A model generated the notes under the pieces. It did no database searches. It saw only the letters and a program-made list of their open reading frames with translations, and had not been told where the DNA came from. A DNA stretch of 64,000 nt from Leptotrichia sp. oral taxon 223 (GTDB lineage Bacteria > Fusobacteriota > Fusobacteriia > Fusobacteriales > Leptotrichiaceae): positions 1,302,001 to 1,366,000 of the forward strand of contig NZ_JABXYU010000001.1 in NCBI RefSeq assembly GCF_013394795.1, in the 5' to 3' direction. Shown piece by piece: positions 7,674 to 16,357 of the stretch (the stretch's first letter is position 1; each line of letters starts with the position of its first letter). A program made the position numbers and the translations under genes.

Positions 7674-9566
7674 ATGAAAAATTATGACATAATTGTTGTT
7701 GGAGCGGGACATGCTGGGGTGGAAGCTGCACTTGCTGCGGCAAGACATGGACTGAAAACAGCGTTATTTACAATATATCTTGACAATATTGCGATGATGT
7801 CGTGCAATCCGTCGGTTGGAGGTCCGGGAAAAAGCCATCTGGTGTCGGAACTTGGAATGCTTGGCGGAGAAATGGCAAGACACATTGACAAATACAACTT
7901 GCAGTTAAAGAACTTGAATCATACAAAGGGGTTGGCTTCCCGAATTACAAGGGCTCAAGCTGATAAATACTGGTACAGGATTAAAATGAGGGAAATTATT
8001 GAAAAGCAGGAAAATTTAGATTTGGTGCAGGGAATTGTTGTGGATTTGATTGTGAAAAATAAAAAGGTTATGGGAGTTGAAGACAATCTTGGGATAAAAT
8101 ATGGGGCAAAGGCTGTTGTTTTATGTACAGGAACGTTCTTAGGCGGAGAATATGTTATGGGGGATGTAAAATATTCATCAGGACGGCAAGGAGAGCCTGC
8201 GAGTGTGGATTTGCCTGATAGGCTTGTGGAATATGGCTTTGAGCTGGATAGATACCAGACAGCCACTCCTCCGAGAATTGCCAAATCTTCAATTGATTTT
8301 TCAAAAACAGAGGAATTAAAGGGAGAGGACAAGCCACGATATTTTTCTTACGAAACAAAAAAAGAATATAATTCGACTTTACCAACTTGGCTTACATTCA
8401 CAACACCTGAAACAATAAAAGTGGGACAGGAAATGCTTAAATATTCACCGATTGTTACAGGAATTGTAAGTACGAAAGGTCCACGGCATTGCCCTTCTCT
8501 TGACAGAAAGATTATGAATTTTCCAGAAAAGACAAATCATCAGATATTTCTGGAGCAGGAATCTGTGGAATCGGACGAAATCTATATAAATGGATTTACA
8601 ACAGCAATGCCGCCATTTGCACAAGAAGCAATGTTAAAGACGATTAGTGGGCTTGAAAATGCCAAAATTGTGCGTTACGGGTATGCGGTGGAATATAACT
8701 TTGTACCTGCATACCAGTTAAAATTAACTCTTGAAACAAAAGTTCTGGATGGACTTTACACAGCGGGAACGATTAATGGAACGAGTGGATATGAAGAGGC
8801 TGCCTGTCAAGGATTTATGGCGGGAGTGAATGCTGCGAGAAAAATTTTAGGGAAAAAGGAAATTGTGATTGACAGAAGCGAAGGATATATTGGGGTTTTG
8901 ATTGATGATATAATAAATAAAAAAACGCCAGAGCCTTATCGTGTACTGCCTTCAAGAGCTGAATATAGACTGACTTTGCGTCAAGACAACATCTTTATAA
9001 GACTTTTGGAAAAAGCAAAGGAAATAGGGCTATTAAATGCTGAAAAATTAGCGGAACTGGAAAATGCGTGTCAGGAAATTGAAAATGAAATTGAAAGACT
9101 GAAGAGCATTACAGTTTATCCAACTAAGGAAAATAATGAAAAATTACTTGAAATTGTAGAAAAACAAAATCAATCTGAAAGTGAAAAAATTGAAAAAAAT
9201 AGTAAAAATAGTATGAACAGCCCTGTTTCAGCCTTTGAATTTCTTGCGAGAAAAGAAATAAATTATGATAATTTAAGTGAATTTGTGGAAACTGTGGAAT
9301 TGTCGGATTTAGCGAAGGAACAAGTGGAAATAAATGCGAAATACAATGTGTTTATCGAAAGGGAAAAGGCGCAGATTGAGAAATTTAAGAAACTGGAAAA
9401 AATGATAATTCCAAAGGATTTTGACTATGAAAGCGTAAAGGGGCTTAGTAATATTGCTATTTCGGGGCTTATGTACGGACAGCCTGAAACGATTGGACAG
9501 GCTAGCAGAATTAGTGGAGTTACTTATAATGATATTTCACTTTTAATTGCGATTTTGAAGAATTGA
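7674..9566 (+). CDS. mnmG: tRNA uridine 5-carboxymethylaminomethyl modification enzyme MnmG (GidA)
   Basis: A 630-residue FAD-dependent protein that, with MnmE, installs the cmnm5 group on wobble uridine 34 of certain tRNAs. The dinucleotide-binding motif GAGHAG is at residues 10-15, followed by the strongly conserved SCNPSVGGPGKSHLV and later PPRIAKSS, GRQGEP and GLYTAGTINGTSGYEEAA. The C-terminal region ends with the conserved GLSNIAISGL and QASRISGVT..DI.LL. The length is normal. A Lys/Ser/Asn-rich stretch around residues 490-525 looks like a lineage insertion. GAAAGGAAA precedes the ATG. Confidence 0.97.
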   Translation: MKNYDIIVVGAGHAGVEAALAAARHGLKTALFTIYLDNIAMMSCNPSVGGPGKSHLVSELGMLGGEMARHIDKYNLQLKNLNHTKGLASRITRAQADKYWYRIKMREIIEKQENLDLVQGIVVDLIVKNKKVMGVEDNLGIKYGAKAVVLCTGTFLGGEYVMGDVKYSSGRQGEPASVDLPDRLVEYGFELDRYQTATPPRIAKSSIDFSKTEELKGEDKPRYFSYETKKEYNSTLPTWLTFTTPETIKVGQEMLKYSPIVTGIVSTKGPRHCPSLDRKIMNFPEKTNHQIFLEQESVESDEIYINGFTTAMPPFAQEAMLKTISGLENAKIVRYGYAVEYNFVPAYQLKLTLETKVLDGLYTAGTINGTSGYEEAACQGFMAGVNAARKILGKKEIVIDRSEGYIGVLIDDIINKKTPEPYRVLPSRAEYRLTLRQDNIFIRLLEKAKEIGLLNAEKLAELENACQEIENEIERLKSITVYPTKENNEKLLEIVEKQNQSESEKIEKNSKNSMNSPVSAFEFLARKEINYDNLSEFVETVELSDLAKEQVEINAKYNVFIEREKAQIEKFKKLEKMIIPKDFDYESVKGLSNIAISGLMYGQPETIGQASRISGVTYNDISLLIAILKN

Positions 9567-9568
9567 TG

Positions 9569-9630
9569 TATAAAGTTAAATAATACTGGAGTTTGAATAG
9601 CATAGTTATGGTTTTCAAGTTCAGTTTTAA
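9569..9630. repeat. Partial copy of the dispersed intergenic repeat (copy 3)
   Basis: The right half of the repeat: AGTTAAATAATACTGGAGTT, then TGAATAGCATAGTTATGG and CAAGTTCAGTTTTAA. It aligns with TTTGAGCAGTATAGTCATAA at about 40221 and TTTGAGTAAAATAGTCATAA at about 14282. Confidence 0.5.
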
Positions 9631-9671
9631 TTAATTTTATTATGATATTTGAAAATTTAGGAAGGAAAAGA

Positions 9672-11075
9672 ATGGAAGAAAGTATAAAAGAAAAAAACAG
9701 TTTAGCAAATAACAAAAAAACAAGGTTTGGAACGGAATCAATCCCAAAACTTCTGATTTCACTTGCAATACCAGCAATTATTGCCAATCTTGTGAATGCG
9801 CTTTATAATATTGTGGATCAAGTTTTTATCGGGCAGAAAATCGGATTTTTGGGAAATGCGGCTACGAATGTGGCTTTCCCGCTTACGACGATTTGCCTTG
9901 CGATTGGGCTTATGACGGGAGTTGGAGCTGCGACTAACTTTAATCTGGAATTGGGGAGAAAACGTCCTAAAAGGGCGAAAAGTGTGGCAGGAACAGCGGT
10001 AACAATGCTTCTTTTAGGCGGAATTGTCCTGTGCATATTGATTAATATTTTTTTAAGGCCAATGCTGACAGCATTTGGTGCGACAAATCAGATTTTTGAC
10101 TATGCGATTGAATACACTCAGATTACATCTTTAGGAATACCGTTTTTATTATTTGCAATAGGGGCGAATCCTTTGGTAAGGGCTGATGGAAATGCCTTTT
10201 ATTCAATGCTTGCGATAGTTGTCGGATCACTTGTGAATACGATACTGGATCCACTGTTTATGTTTGGATTTGATATGGGAATGGATGGAGCGGCCTGGGC
10301 AACAGTAATTGGGCAGTTTGTGTCGGCAGTTATGCTTGCTTTGTATTTTTTCAGGTTTAAAAGCGTAAAATTTGAATTAAGGGATTTTAAGATAAGAATA
10401 CGGGAAATAGGGATTTTATTTGCATTAGGAACTTCGCCTTTTATTTTCCAATGTTCCGCTTTAATTATTCAAATTGTAACAAATAATCTGCTAAAGATAT
10501 ATGGAGCAAAATCTATTTATGGAAGTGAAATTCCTATTGCGGTTGCTGGAATTGTTATGAAAATAAATGTCATATTTATAGCAATTGTATTGGGGCTGAC
10601 ACAGGGGGCACAGCCTATTGCAGGATATAACTATGGTGCCAAAAAATATGGAAGAGTTTGGGAAATATTGAAATTAACGTTAAAAGTGGCATTTGTCATT
10701 TCATTAGTGGCATTTGCGGTATTCCAGTTTTTCCCAGTTCAGATAATCTCCATTTTTGGCAGCGGAAGCGAGCTCTATTTTAAATATGGAACAAAATATA
10801 TGAGAATATTTTTATTTTTCATATTCCTGAACGGTGTACAAAGTGCCATTACAATGTTTTTAACATCAATTGGAAGAGCATTTCAAGGGGCTTTTTTGTC
10901 CCTTGTAAGACAAATTATATCACTTTTGCCTCTGCTCATAATTTTACCGTACTTTATGGGAGTTGACGGGATTATGTTCGCATTTCCAGTAGCGGATCTG
11001 GTGGCATTTATTGTATCGGTAATTATTTTGAAAAAGGAAATGAAAAAGATTCCGAAAATAGATGAGGCTGATTAA
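9672..11075 (+). CDS. MATE-family multidrug/cation efflux transporter
   Basis: About 467 residues with some 12 hydrophobic segments arranged as two homologous halves. The N-terminal signature PKLLISLAIPAIIANLVNALYNIVDQVFIG is typical of the MATE (MatE, PF01554) group in anaerobes, which exports drugs or metabolites by Na+ or H+ antiport. LTQGAQPIAGYNYGA in the second half is the matching repeat motif. The start is placed at ATG 9672 behind AGGAAGG (9659-9665) rather than at the in-frame ATG 9642. It lies between mnmG and pth with no evident functional link. The substrate cannot be predicted. Confidence 0.92.
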   Translation: MEESIKEKNSLANNKKTRFGTESIPKLLISLAIPAIIANLVNALYNIVDQVFIGQKIGFLGNAATNVAFPLTTICLAIGLMTGVGAATNFNLELGRKRPKRAKSVAGTAVTMLLLGGIVLCILINIFLRPMLTAFGATNQIFDYAIEYTQITSLGIPFLLFAIGANPLVRADGNAFYSMLAIVVGSLVNTILDPLFMFGFDMGMDGAAWATVIGQFVSAVMLALYFFRFKSVKFELRDFKIRIREIGILFALGTSPFIFQCSALIIQIVTNNLLKIYGAKSIYGSEIPIAVAGIVMKINVIFIAIVLGLTQGAQPIAGYNYGAKKYGRVWEILKLTLKVAFVISLVAFAVFQFFPVQIISIFGSGSELYFKYGTKYMRIFLFFIFLNGVQSAITMFLTSIGRAFQGAFLSLVRQIISLLPLLIILPYFMGVDGIMFAFPVADLVAFIVSVIILKKEMKKIPKIDEAD

Positions 11076-11106
11076 AAAAGATTGAAATAAAGGAGAAAAG
11101 AATTTA

Positions 11107-11673
11107 ATGAAGTTAATAGTGGGGCTTGGAAATCCTGGAGAAGAGTATAAATTAACAAGGCATAATATTGGATTTATATTTATTGACGAATATTTGAAGA
11201 AAAACAATATAAATGATGTGAGGGAAAAGTTTAAGTCACTATTTGTGCAGACTAATTACAACGGGGACAAGGTTTTTTATCAAAAGCCGATTACGTTTAT
11301 GAATTTGAGCGGGGAAGCGATTGATGAGGCCGTAAGATTTTTTAAGATTGATCCCAAAACTGAGCTTTTTGTAATTTATGACGACATGGATATGCAGTTT
11401 GGAAAGCTGAAAATTAAGCAGAATGGAAGCGCAGGAGGGCATAATGGAATAAAATCAATTATTTCACATGTTGGAAGTGAATTTGTGCGAATAAAATTTG
11501 GAATTGGAAAGCCAAAGACGAAGGAAGAAACACTGGGATTCGTGCTGGGAAAATTTTCGCCTGAGGAAAAGGAAGTTGTGAAAGATTCAAGGGAGAAAAT
11601 ATTTAATTTGATTGACGACATAAAAGACGATATGACGATTTCAAGGCTGATGAATAAATATAACACTAAATAA
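11107..11673 (+). CDS. pth: Peptidyl-tRNA hydrolase
   Basis: A 188-residue cytoplasmic enzyme that releases peptides from peptidyl-tRNA dropped by ribosomes. The family hallmarks are present: GLGNPG at residues 6-11, the catalytic H19 in TRHNIGF, KPITFMNLSG, the acidic VIYDDMD and the GSAGGHNGIKS loop. The length is typical. AAAGGAG precedes the ATG. The ABC transporter gene starts 20 bp downstream, so a short operon is likely. Confidence 0.97.
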   Translation: MKLIVGLGNPGEEYKLTRHNIGFIFIDEYLKKNNINDVREKFKSLFVQTNYNGDKVFYQKPITFMNLSGEAIDEAVRFFKIDPKTELFVIYDDMDMQFGKLKIKQNGSAGGHNGIKSIISHVGSEFVRIKFGIGKPKTKEETLGFVLGKFSPEEKEVVKDSREKIFNLIDDIKDDMTISRLMNKYNTK

Positions 11674-11693
11674 AAAAAGAAAGGAATGGTTTA

Positions 11694-12395
11694 ATGGGTA
11701 ATATTATTTTAAAATGCACTAATTTATCCAAAACTTACGATTTTGATAATGCGTTAAATAACGTAAATTTATCAATAGAAAGTGGCAAAATTATTGGATT
11801 ATTAGGGCCGAACGGAAGCGGGAAAACAACTTTTATAAAGCTGTTAAATGGGCTTCTTAAACCGACTGAAGGTGAAATTTTTATAGACGGGCAAAATCCT
11901 GGTGTGGAAACAAAAAAAATAGTTGCATATTTGCCTGATAAGAATTATTTGGATAATTCCAAGACGGTAAAGGCAATTTTACAGTTGTTTGCAGATTTTT
12001 ACGATGATTTTGACTTGGAAAAGGCACAAAATATGTTAAAGGATCTAGGAATTGACATTACAAGAAGGTTTAAGCTGCTTTCAAAAGGGATGAAGGAAAA
12101 GGTTCAGTTAATACTGGTTATGTGCAGACGTGCCAAGTTGTATCTATTGGATGAACCAATAGCGGGAGTCGATCCTGCGGCAAGGGATTATATTTTAAAT
12201 ACCGTTATAAAAAATTATAATAGAGATGCAACGGTTATTATTTCCACACATTTAATAGCAGATGTGGAAAAGGTGCTGGATGAGGTGATTTTTATAAGTA
12301 AAGGTGAAATTTTGCTTTATCAGGATGTAAAAAGTATAATAAGTGAGCATAATAAAACAGTTGACGAATACTTTAGGGAGGTGTTTAAATATTGA
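11694..12395 (+). CDS. ABC transporter ATP-binding protein
   Basis: A 233-residue single nucleotide-binding domain. Walker A GPNGSGKT is at residues 38-45, a signature of the form LSKGMKEKV follows near residue 132, and Walker B reads LYLLDEPIAGVD. The short ABC-2-exporter style resembles YtrB/BcrA-like subunits. The next gene is a six-helix membrane protein whose start overlaps this stop codon (TTGA), so the two are translationally coupled and probably form one exporter. The substrate is unknown. Confidence 0.93.
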   Translation: MGNIILKCTNLSKTYDFDNALNNVNLSIESGKIIGLLGPNGSGKTTFIKLLNGLLKPTEGEIFIDGQNPGVETKKIVAYLPDKNYLDNSKTVKAILQLFADFYDDFDLEKAQNMLKDLGIDITRRFKLLSKGMKEKVQLILVMCRRAKLYLLDEPIAGVDPAARDYILNTVIKNYNRDATVIISTHLIADVEKVLDEVIFISKGEILLYQDVKSIISEHNKTVDEYFREVFKY

Positions 12396-13228
12396 AGAAT
12401 CTAGGCAAATTAATCAAATATGATTTTATGGATGTGAGCAAACTGATAATACCGTTTTATATCGGAATGGGAGTAATGGGAATCGTTATAAGGATATTCT
12501 GGTTTGTTTTATTAAATGAGAAAATTGACGAAAGAGTAAGAATTTCTACAGGAGTTTTTCAGGTTATGTCGTATTTTGGCTATGCAATTGCAATTATTGG
12601 GATAATCTTGATGACTTATTATGCGGTAATAATCCGTTATTACCGTTCTATTTATGGAAATGAGGGATATTTGACAAATACTCTTCCAATTGAAACGTAT
12701 GAAATAATTTTGGCAAAATTATTAACATTTCTTAGCTGGTTTGTTGTAAACGGGATTATAATATTTTTTACTTTCTGGTTTATTATTCCCGTGGAGGGAA
12801 TATTTAAGGCAAATATATTCAGGCCTGAAGTTTTGCGTGAAATAGAAATGTTTTTACGTCATTCTGTAGGGACAGCTCTGATTATCGGTATTATTTCAAT
12901 GCTAGTTATGACAATTGAAAAAATATTATTTTTATTTCTTTGTGTAAGTATTGCAAATATGGTAAAGTCTTACAGAATTTTGACTGGAATTGGAGCATAT
13001 ATAATTCTTGGAGGGATTATAGGTTTAATAAAACAAGTTATATTAACTTTTACATATATTTTTGATAAAAATTATGGTAATTATGATAATTCAGAATGGG
13101 AAGTTTTAAGAACATTTGAAAATGTATTTAATACTAATCTGGGAATGCTTTTCACAAGTATAGTATTTTCAGTTATCTTATTTTTTGTGGTAAATTATTT
13201 GTTAAAAAATAAGCTAAATTTGGAATAA
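12392..13228 (+). CDS. ABC transporter permease (ABC-2-like)
   Basis: A 278-residue integral membrane protein with about six hydrophobic segments, alternating short loops and a large loop near residues 130-150. It starts with TTG at 12392, overlapping the TGA of the ATPase gene by four bases; AGGGAGGTG at 12375-12383 gives a strong ribosome-binding site at correct spacing. It is the membrane partner of the preceding ATP-binding protein. A transcription terminator follows at 13244. No sequence family can be named with certainty from motifs alone. Confidence 0.85.
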   Translation: MKNLGKLIKYDFMDVSKLIIPFYIGMGVMGIVIRIFWFVLLNEKIDERVRISTGVFQVMSYFGYAIAIIGIILMTYYAVIIRYYRSIYGNEGYLTNTLPIETYEIILAKLLTFLSWFVVNGIIIFFTFWFIIPVEGIFKANIFRPEVLREIEMFLRHSVGTALIIGIISMLVMTIEKILFLFLCVSIANMVKSYRILTGIGAYIILGGIIGLIKQVILTFTYIFDKNYGNYDNSEWEVLRTFENVFNTNLGMLFTSIVFSVILFFVVNYLLKNKLNLE

Positions 13229-13243
13229 TTTTAAATAAATAAA

Positions 13244-13292
13244 AAACTCTAAAGAAAACTGATGTACAGTTAGTTCAATTTAGAGTTTTTTT
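13244..13292. terminator. Bidirectional Rho-independent terminator
   Basis: AAACTCTAAA (13244-13253) pairs with TTTAGAGTTT (13279-13288) and is followed by a T-run on + and preceded by an A-run. It lies between the convergent permease gene and the kinase-like gene. Confidence 0.85.
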
Positions 13293-13314
13293 GTTTATTA
13301 AATGGACTTAAAAT

Positions 13315-14022
13315 TTATCTATTCAAAATTTTTTCAGTCTGCTTCAAATCTTTTTCTCTCGAAGCAACACCATACTTTTTCTTAATTTCCTCCAGCTTAT
13401 CAATAATCTTCTGATTCTCTTCTTTTGAAAAGTTTTTTACCGATAAAAAAAATTTCATTGAACCTTCAAAACTTCTGATAGACTTTGTTAAAAAAAGACG
13501 TTTTCTAAAAAAAGGCGGCTTTCTCACAATATCGTCAAAATCAATAAAGGCTATTTTCCCGCTATTCTTATCTATAAAAAAATTACCTAAGCTAAAATCC
13601 ATATGATAATATCCCTTTTCAAAAAACTTTGTTTCAAAATCAAACCACAAGTCAACAGTTTTATATGCAAGCTCAAAATCATTCTTTTCAACTAAATAAT
13701 TATAATAAGATATAAAATCCCCTTTAAACGTTTTATTTATATTTTCCAAAATAGTTTCTATCTTTATGTGCAAAGGCGTATATTTTATAACCTTATATTC
13801 TGTAATTTTCATAAAATTCAATTCTGGAAAATCCTTTTCCAGATACTTTGCAATCTCAAAAGAATTTTTCCCCTTTTCCCGTGTAAATCCAAAAAAAATC
13901 TTCAAAGCCTTCTTGCTTTTATATTCATAAGTTTTGTAAAAAAAATTTTTTTCATTATCTATATTTAAATTTTTATTTTCTTGCATTTTTATCATTTTTC
14001 CTTTATTTTTTATTCTTTTCAT
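13315..14022 (-). CDS. LPS/heptose-kinase-like protein (RfaY-type fold)
   Basis: About 225-235 residues with a kinase-like catalytic core: YYHMDFSLGNFFIDKNSGKIAFIDFDDI contains the HxD catalytic Asp, the downstream Asn and the metal-binding Asp. The N-lobe has KSKKALKIFFG. This pattern fits the RfaY/WaaY LPS core kinase and related lipopolysaccharide kinases. The first ATG (14022) has no ribosome-binding site; the ATG at 13995 follows AAAGGA and may be the true start. It is the only minus-strand gene in the first 17 kb, sits next to a pair of inverted intergenic repeats, and may have been transposed. The substrate is inferred. Confidence 0.65.
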   Translation of the reverse strand: MKRIKNKGKMIKMQENKNLNIDNEKNFFYKTYEYKSKKALKIFFGFTREKGKNSFEIAKYLEKDFPELNFMKITEYKVIKYTPLHIKIETILENINKTFKGDFISYYNYLVEKNDFELAYKTVDLWFDFETKFFEKGYYHMDFSLGNFFIDKNSGKIAFIDFDDIVRKPPFFRKRLFLTKSIRSFEGSMKFFLSVKNFSKEENQKIIDKLEEIKKKYGVASREKDLKQTEKILNR

Positions 14023-14023
14023 A

Positions 14024-14120
14024 GTAAAGCCGTTTTAAAACAGAATTTATAGGTGACTATGTTACTAGACTTAGAATTGTTTAATTTTATTAGTTTGATT
14101 TTAACTGGGTTCAAGTATAA
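14024..14120 (-). repeat. Full inverted copy of the dispersed intergenic repeat (copy 4)
   Basis: Read on the - strand this runs TATACTTGAACCCAGTTAAA ... TAGTAACATAGTCACC ... GGCTTTAC and aligns along its full length with the + copy at 14230-14331. The two copies face each other with about 110 bp of AT-rich sequence between them. Confidence 0.6.
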
Positions 14121-14229
14121 TATAATTTTAACATATTCTATTTTTTATTTCAATAATGAAAAATTAAATGACAGGGTAAAAAATTTCTATCCAAAATATA
14201 TTGACTTTTTATGATTAACAGGCGTAAAA

Positions 14230-14331
14230 TATACTCAAACCCATTTAAAATAGAACTATTAAAAATTATATGAATTTAGGGTTTGAGTAAAATAGTCATA
14301 ACTTTTGGGTTCGGTTTTAAGGAAGTTTTAC
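14230..14331 (+). repeat. Full copy of the dispersed intergenic repeat (copy 5)
   Basis: This is the best-preserved copy. It opens with TATACTCAAACCC, whose TACTCAAACCC is an exact 11-bp inverted partner of GGGTTTGAGTA at about 14279-14289, followed by AAATAGTCATAACTTTTGGG and a GGTTTTAA tail ending at GTTTTAC. Confidence 0.65.
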
Positions 14332-14361
14332 TATAAAGCGATAAGAATGGAGACAAGGAAA

Positions 14362-15111
14362 ATGAAAAAAAATATAAAATTATATAAATTTAATGAAATT
14401 GATTCAACAAATGAATATTTACGAAAGAATCATAAACATTACGAGGAATTTGATGTTATTTGTGCCAGAACTCAGACACATGGGAAGGCACGCAGGCAGA
14501 ATGACTGGGTTTCCATGGATGGAATGGCTCTTTTCAGCTTCTTTTTGAATGAGAGAAATAGCTGGAAAATTGAGGATTATCTGAAATTGCCGTTGATTGC
14601 TGGGCTTGCAGTTATAAAGGGGCTTAGAAAAATTGAAAATTTAGAATATAAATTCAAATGGACTAACGATGTTTATGTGGAAAATATGAAATTATGCGGT
14701 ATTTTAATGGAAAAAACAGAAAATGCCTATATCGTGGGAATTGGTATAAATGTGAATAACATATTGCCAGAAAACTTACAAAATAAGGCAACATCATTGA
14801 CACAATTAACAAATAAAAAATATGAAATTGATGAAGTTATAAAAAATATTGTTTTAGAATTTCAAACATTGTGTGAAAATTTGGAAAATGGATTCTGGAA
14901 GGATATTTTAAAGGAAATTAATCAGATAAATTATTTGAAAGGTAAAAAAATTGAATTAAAACTTGGAAATGAAACTGTTTCAGGAACTGCTCAGAATATT
15001 GATGAAAATGGGGAACTTGAGATTTTGATTGAAAAAGCAGATAATGGAAAGCCTGAGGTTAGGAGTTTTTCGGTTGGGGAGGTTTTTGAAAAGATAGTTT
15101 ATTCTTCATAA
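14362..15111 (+). CDS. birA: Biotin--[acetyl-CoA-carboxylase/decarboxylase] ligase (monofunctional BirA)
   Basis: About 249 residues that attach biotin to carrier proteins. The order of motifs fits: IDSTNEYL, the biotin-AMP loop region HGKARRQNDWVS (equivalent to GRGRxGRxW), KWTNDVYVENMKLCGILME with the catalytic Lys, GIGINVN, and a C-terminal SH3-like domain. The N-terminal DNA-binding domain of bifunctional BirA is absent. The start at ATG 14362 follows GGAGACAAGG; upstream in-frame TTG 14305 lies within the repeat and is rejected. A likely client is the biotin carrier at 39335-39721. Confidence 0.93.
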   Translation: MKKNIKLYKFNEIDSTNEYLRKNHKHYEEFDVICARTQTHGKARRQNDWVSMDGMALFSFFLNERNSWKIEDYLKLPLIAGLAVIKGLRKIENLEYKFKWTNDVYVENMKLCGILMEKTENAYIVGIGINVNNILPENLQNKATSLTQLTNKKYEIDEVIKNIVLEFQTLCENLENGFWKDILKEINQINYLKGKKIELKLGNETVSGTAQNIDENGELEILIEKADNGKPEVRSFSVGEVFEKIVYSS

Positions 15112-15131
15112 TTTTTTTAAGATTTTTGGTA

Positions 15132-15175
15132 TAATACTAAACCCCGTTTAAATAACGAATTTATTAAAAATTTTT
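15132..15175. repeat. Partial copy of the dispersed intergenic repeat (copy 6)
   Basis: ATAATACTAAACCCCGTTTA then AATAACGAATTTATT, matching the left half of the family. The remainder up to 15283 is AT-rich with nothing else recognised. Confidence 0.45.
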
Positions 15176-15283
15176 CCAACAAAGGCTAAAAATCTAATAT
15201 TTACAAATTATTAAAATATAATTTTTTAGTTTTGTAAAACTTATCTATTACAAGTATACCACAAAAAATAAAAATTTATAGAA

Positions 15284-15312
15284 TTGACTATGCAAATAAC
15301 AAATGTTATAAT
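15284..15312 (+). promoter_or_regulatory. Sigma-70-type promoter for the PhnD-like lipoprotein gene
   Basis: TTGACT (15284-15289), a 17-bp spacer and TATAAT (15307-15312). The transcript would start about 28 nt before ATG 15347. The -35 box contains the TTG that an automatic reading would take as start. Confidence 0.8.
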
Positions 15313-15346
15313 AAATTATATTTATTTATATTATCTGGGAGGTATT

Positions 15347-16339
15347 ATGAGAAAAAATATTTTAAGAAGTTTATTGTTATTGGCAATTTTGCTATTTGCA
15401 GTTAGCTGCGGCAAGAAGAATGATACAATTAAAATTGTATTTTTACCTAATGAAACCAATGATTCGTTGAAAAAATCAAGGGAAGAATTTGCACGGGTTG
15501 TACAGGAGGCGACTGGGAAAAAGGTTGAAATTGTTACAACTACAGATTATAATATTACAGTTGAGAATATTATTTCTGGACAGTCACAGATTGCGTATAT
15601 CGGAGCTGAGGCGTATTTGAATGCCAGACAGAGAACGAAAGATATTGAGGCGGTGCTTACAAATGCTGGGGAAAGCGGAACGTTGGAAGATGCACGTTAT
15701 TACAGTTTTATTGCAGTTAGAGCAGAAGATGCCAATCAGTACCGTTCTGGAGATGGATTTGACTTGAAAAAGTTAAAAGGCAAGTCTATAGGATTTGTTA
15801 CAAACAGCTCTACATCAGGATTTAAAATACCTGCTAATTACATTGTAAAAGAGTTTGGATTGAAAAGTACAGATGAAGTGCTTGGAAATAAAGTATTTTC
15901 AAAAGTTATGTTTGGAAATTCACATCCTGGAGCACAAGTTTTATTATTTAAAGGGGATGTTGACGTTGCAACATTTGCCATTCCGAAATCATTTACAATT
16001 TATGAGCTGACTGCTGGAAAGGACTTTAATTCAGGGGCTACATATAAAGTGAGAAAAGGGGCAGTAGCACCATTTGGGGATTATGCAGGAAAAAGTTTTA
16101 CAGTTATAAAATCAATACCTGTTTACAATGGACCAATCGTGTTTAATACAAAAACTTTAGCAAAAGAGGATCAGGAAAAAATCAAAAAGGCACTTTTAGC
16201 TAAATCAACAACTGACAATCCACATATTTTCAGTGACAAGAAAAGTAAAATAAGAGGACTTTTCTTAAAAGAAAACCCAAATGTTGGATTTGTGGAAACA
16301 AATACAGCCTGGTATGAAGGAATGAAAGATATAAAATAA
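15347..16339 (+). CDS. PhnD-type substrate-binding lipoprotein (phosphate/phosphonate-like ABC uptake)
   Basis: About 330 residues. The N-terminus MRKNILRSLLLLAILLFAVSC is a lipoprotein signal peptide with lipobox AVSC. The rest matches the PF12974 periplasmic family: IVFLPNETNDSLKKSREEFARVVQEATG, IAYIGAEAYLNA, GKSIGFVTNSSTSGFKIPANYIVKE, and a second-lobe segment with IPVYNGPIVF. Such proteins deliver phosphonate, phosphite or other oxyanions to PhnCE-type transporters. No ATPase or permease gene follows, so it is an orphan here. The start follows GGGAGG (15337-15342) and a near-consensus promoter. Ligand unknown. Confidence 0.85.
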   Translation: MRKNILRSLLLLAILLFAVSCGKKNDTIKIVFLPNETNDSLKKSREEFARVVQEATGKKVEIVTTTDYNITVENIISGQSQIAYIGAEAYLNARQRTKDIEAVLTNAGESGTLEDARYYSFIAVRAEDANQYRSGDGFDLKKLKGKSIGFVTNSSTSGFKIPANYIVKEFGLKSTDEVLGNKVFSKVMFGNSHPGAQVLLFKGDVDVATFAIPKSFTIYELTAGKDFNSGATYKVRKGAVAPFGDYAGKSFTVIKSIPVYNGPIVFNTKTLAKEDQEKIKKALLAKSTTDNPHIFSDKKSKIRGLFLKENPNVGFVETNTAWYEGMKDIK

Positions 16340-16357
16340 TAAAAATCGAGGGGAAAA

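Noticed and set aside
14305-14361. Upstream TTG start for birA
   Set aside because: It overlaps the intergenic repeat and lacks a ribosome-binding site; ATG 14362 fits the family start.
15284-15346. TTG start 21 codons upstream of the PhnD-like gene
   Set aside because: This TTG is part of a near-perfect -35 box, and the lipoprotein signal starts at ATG 15347.
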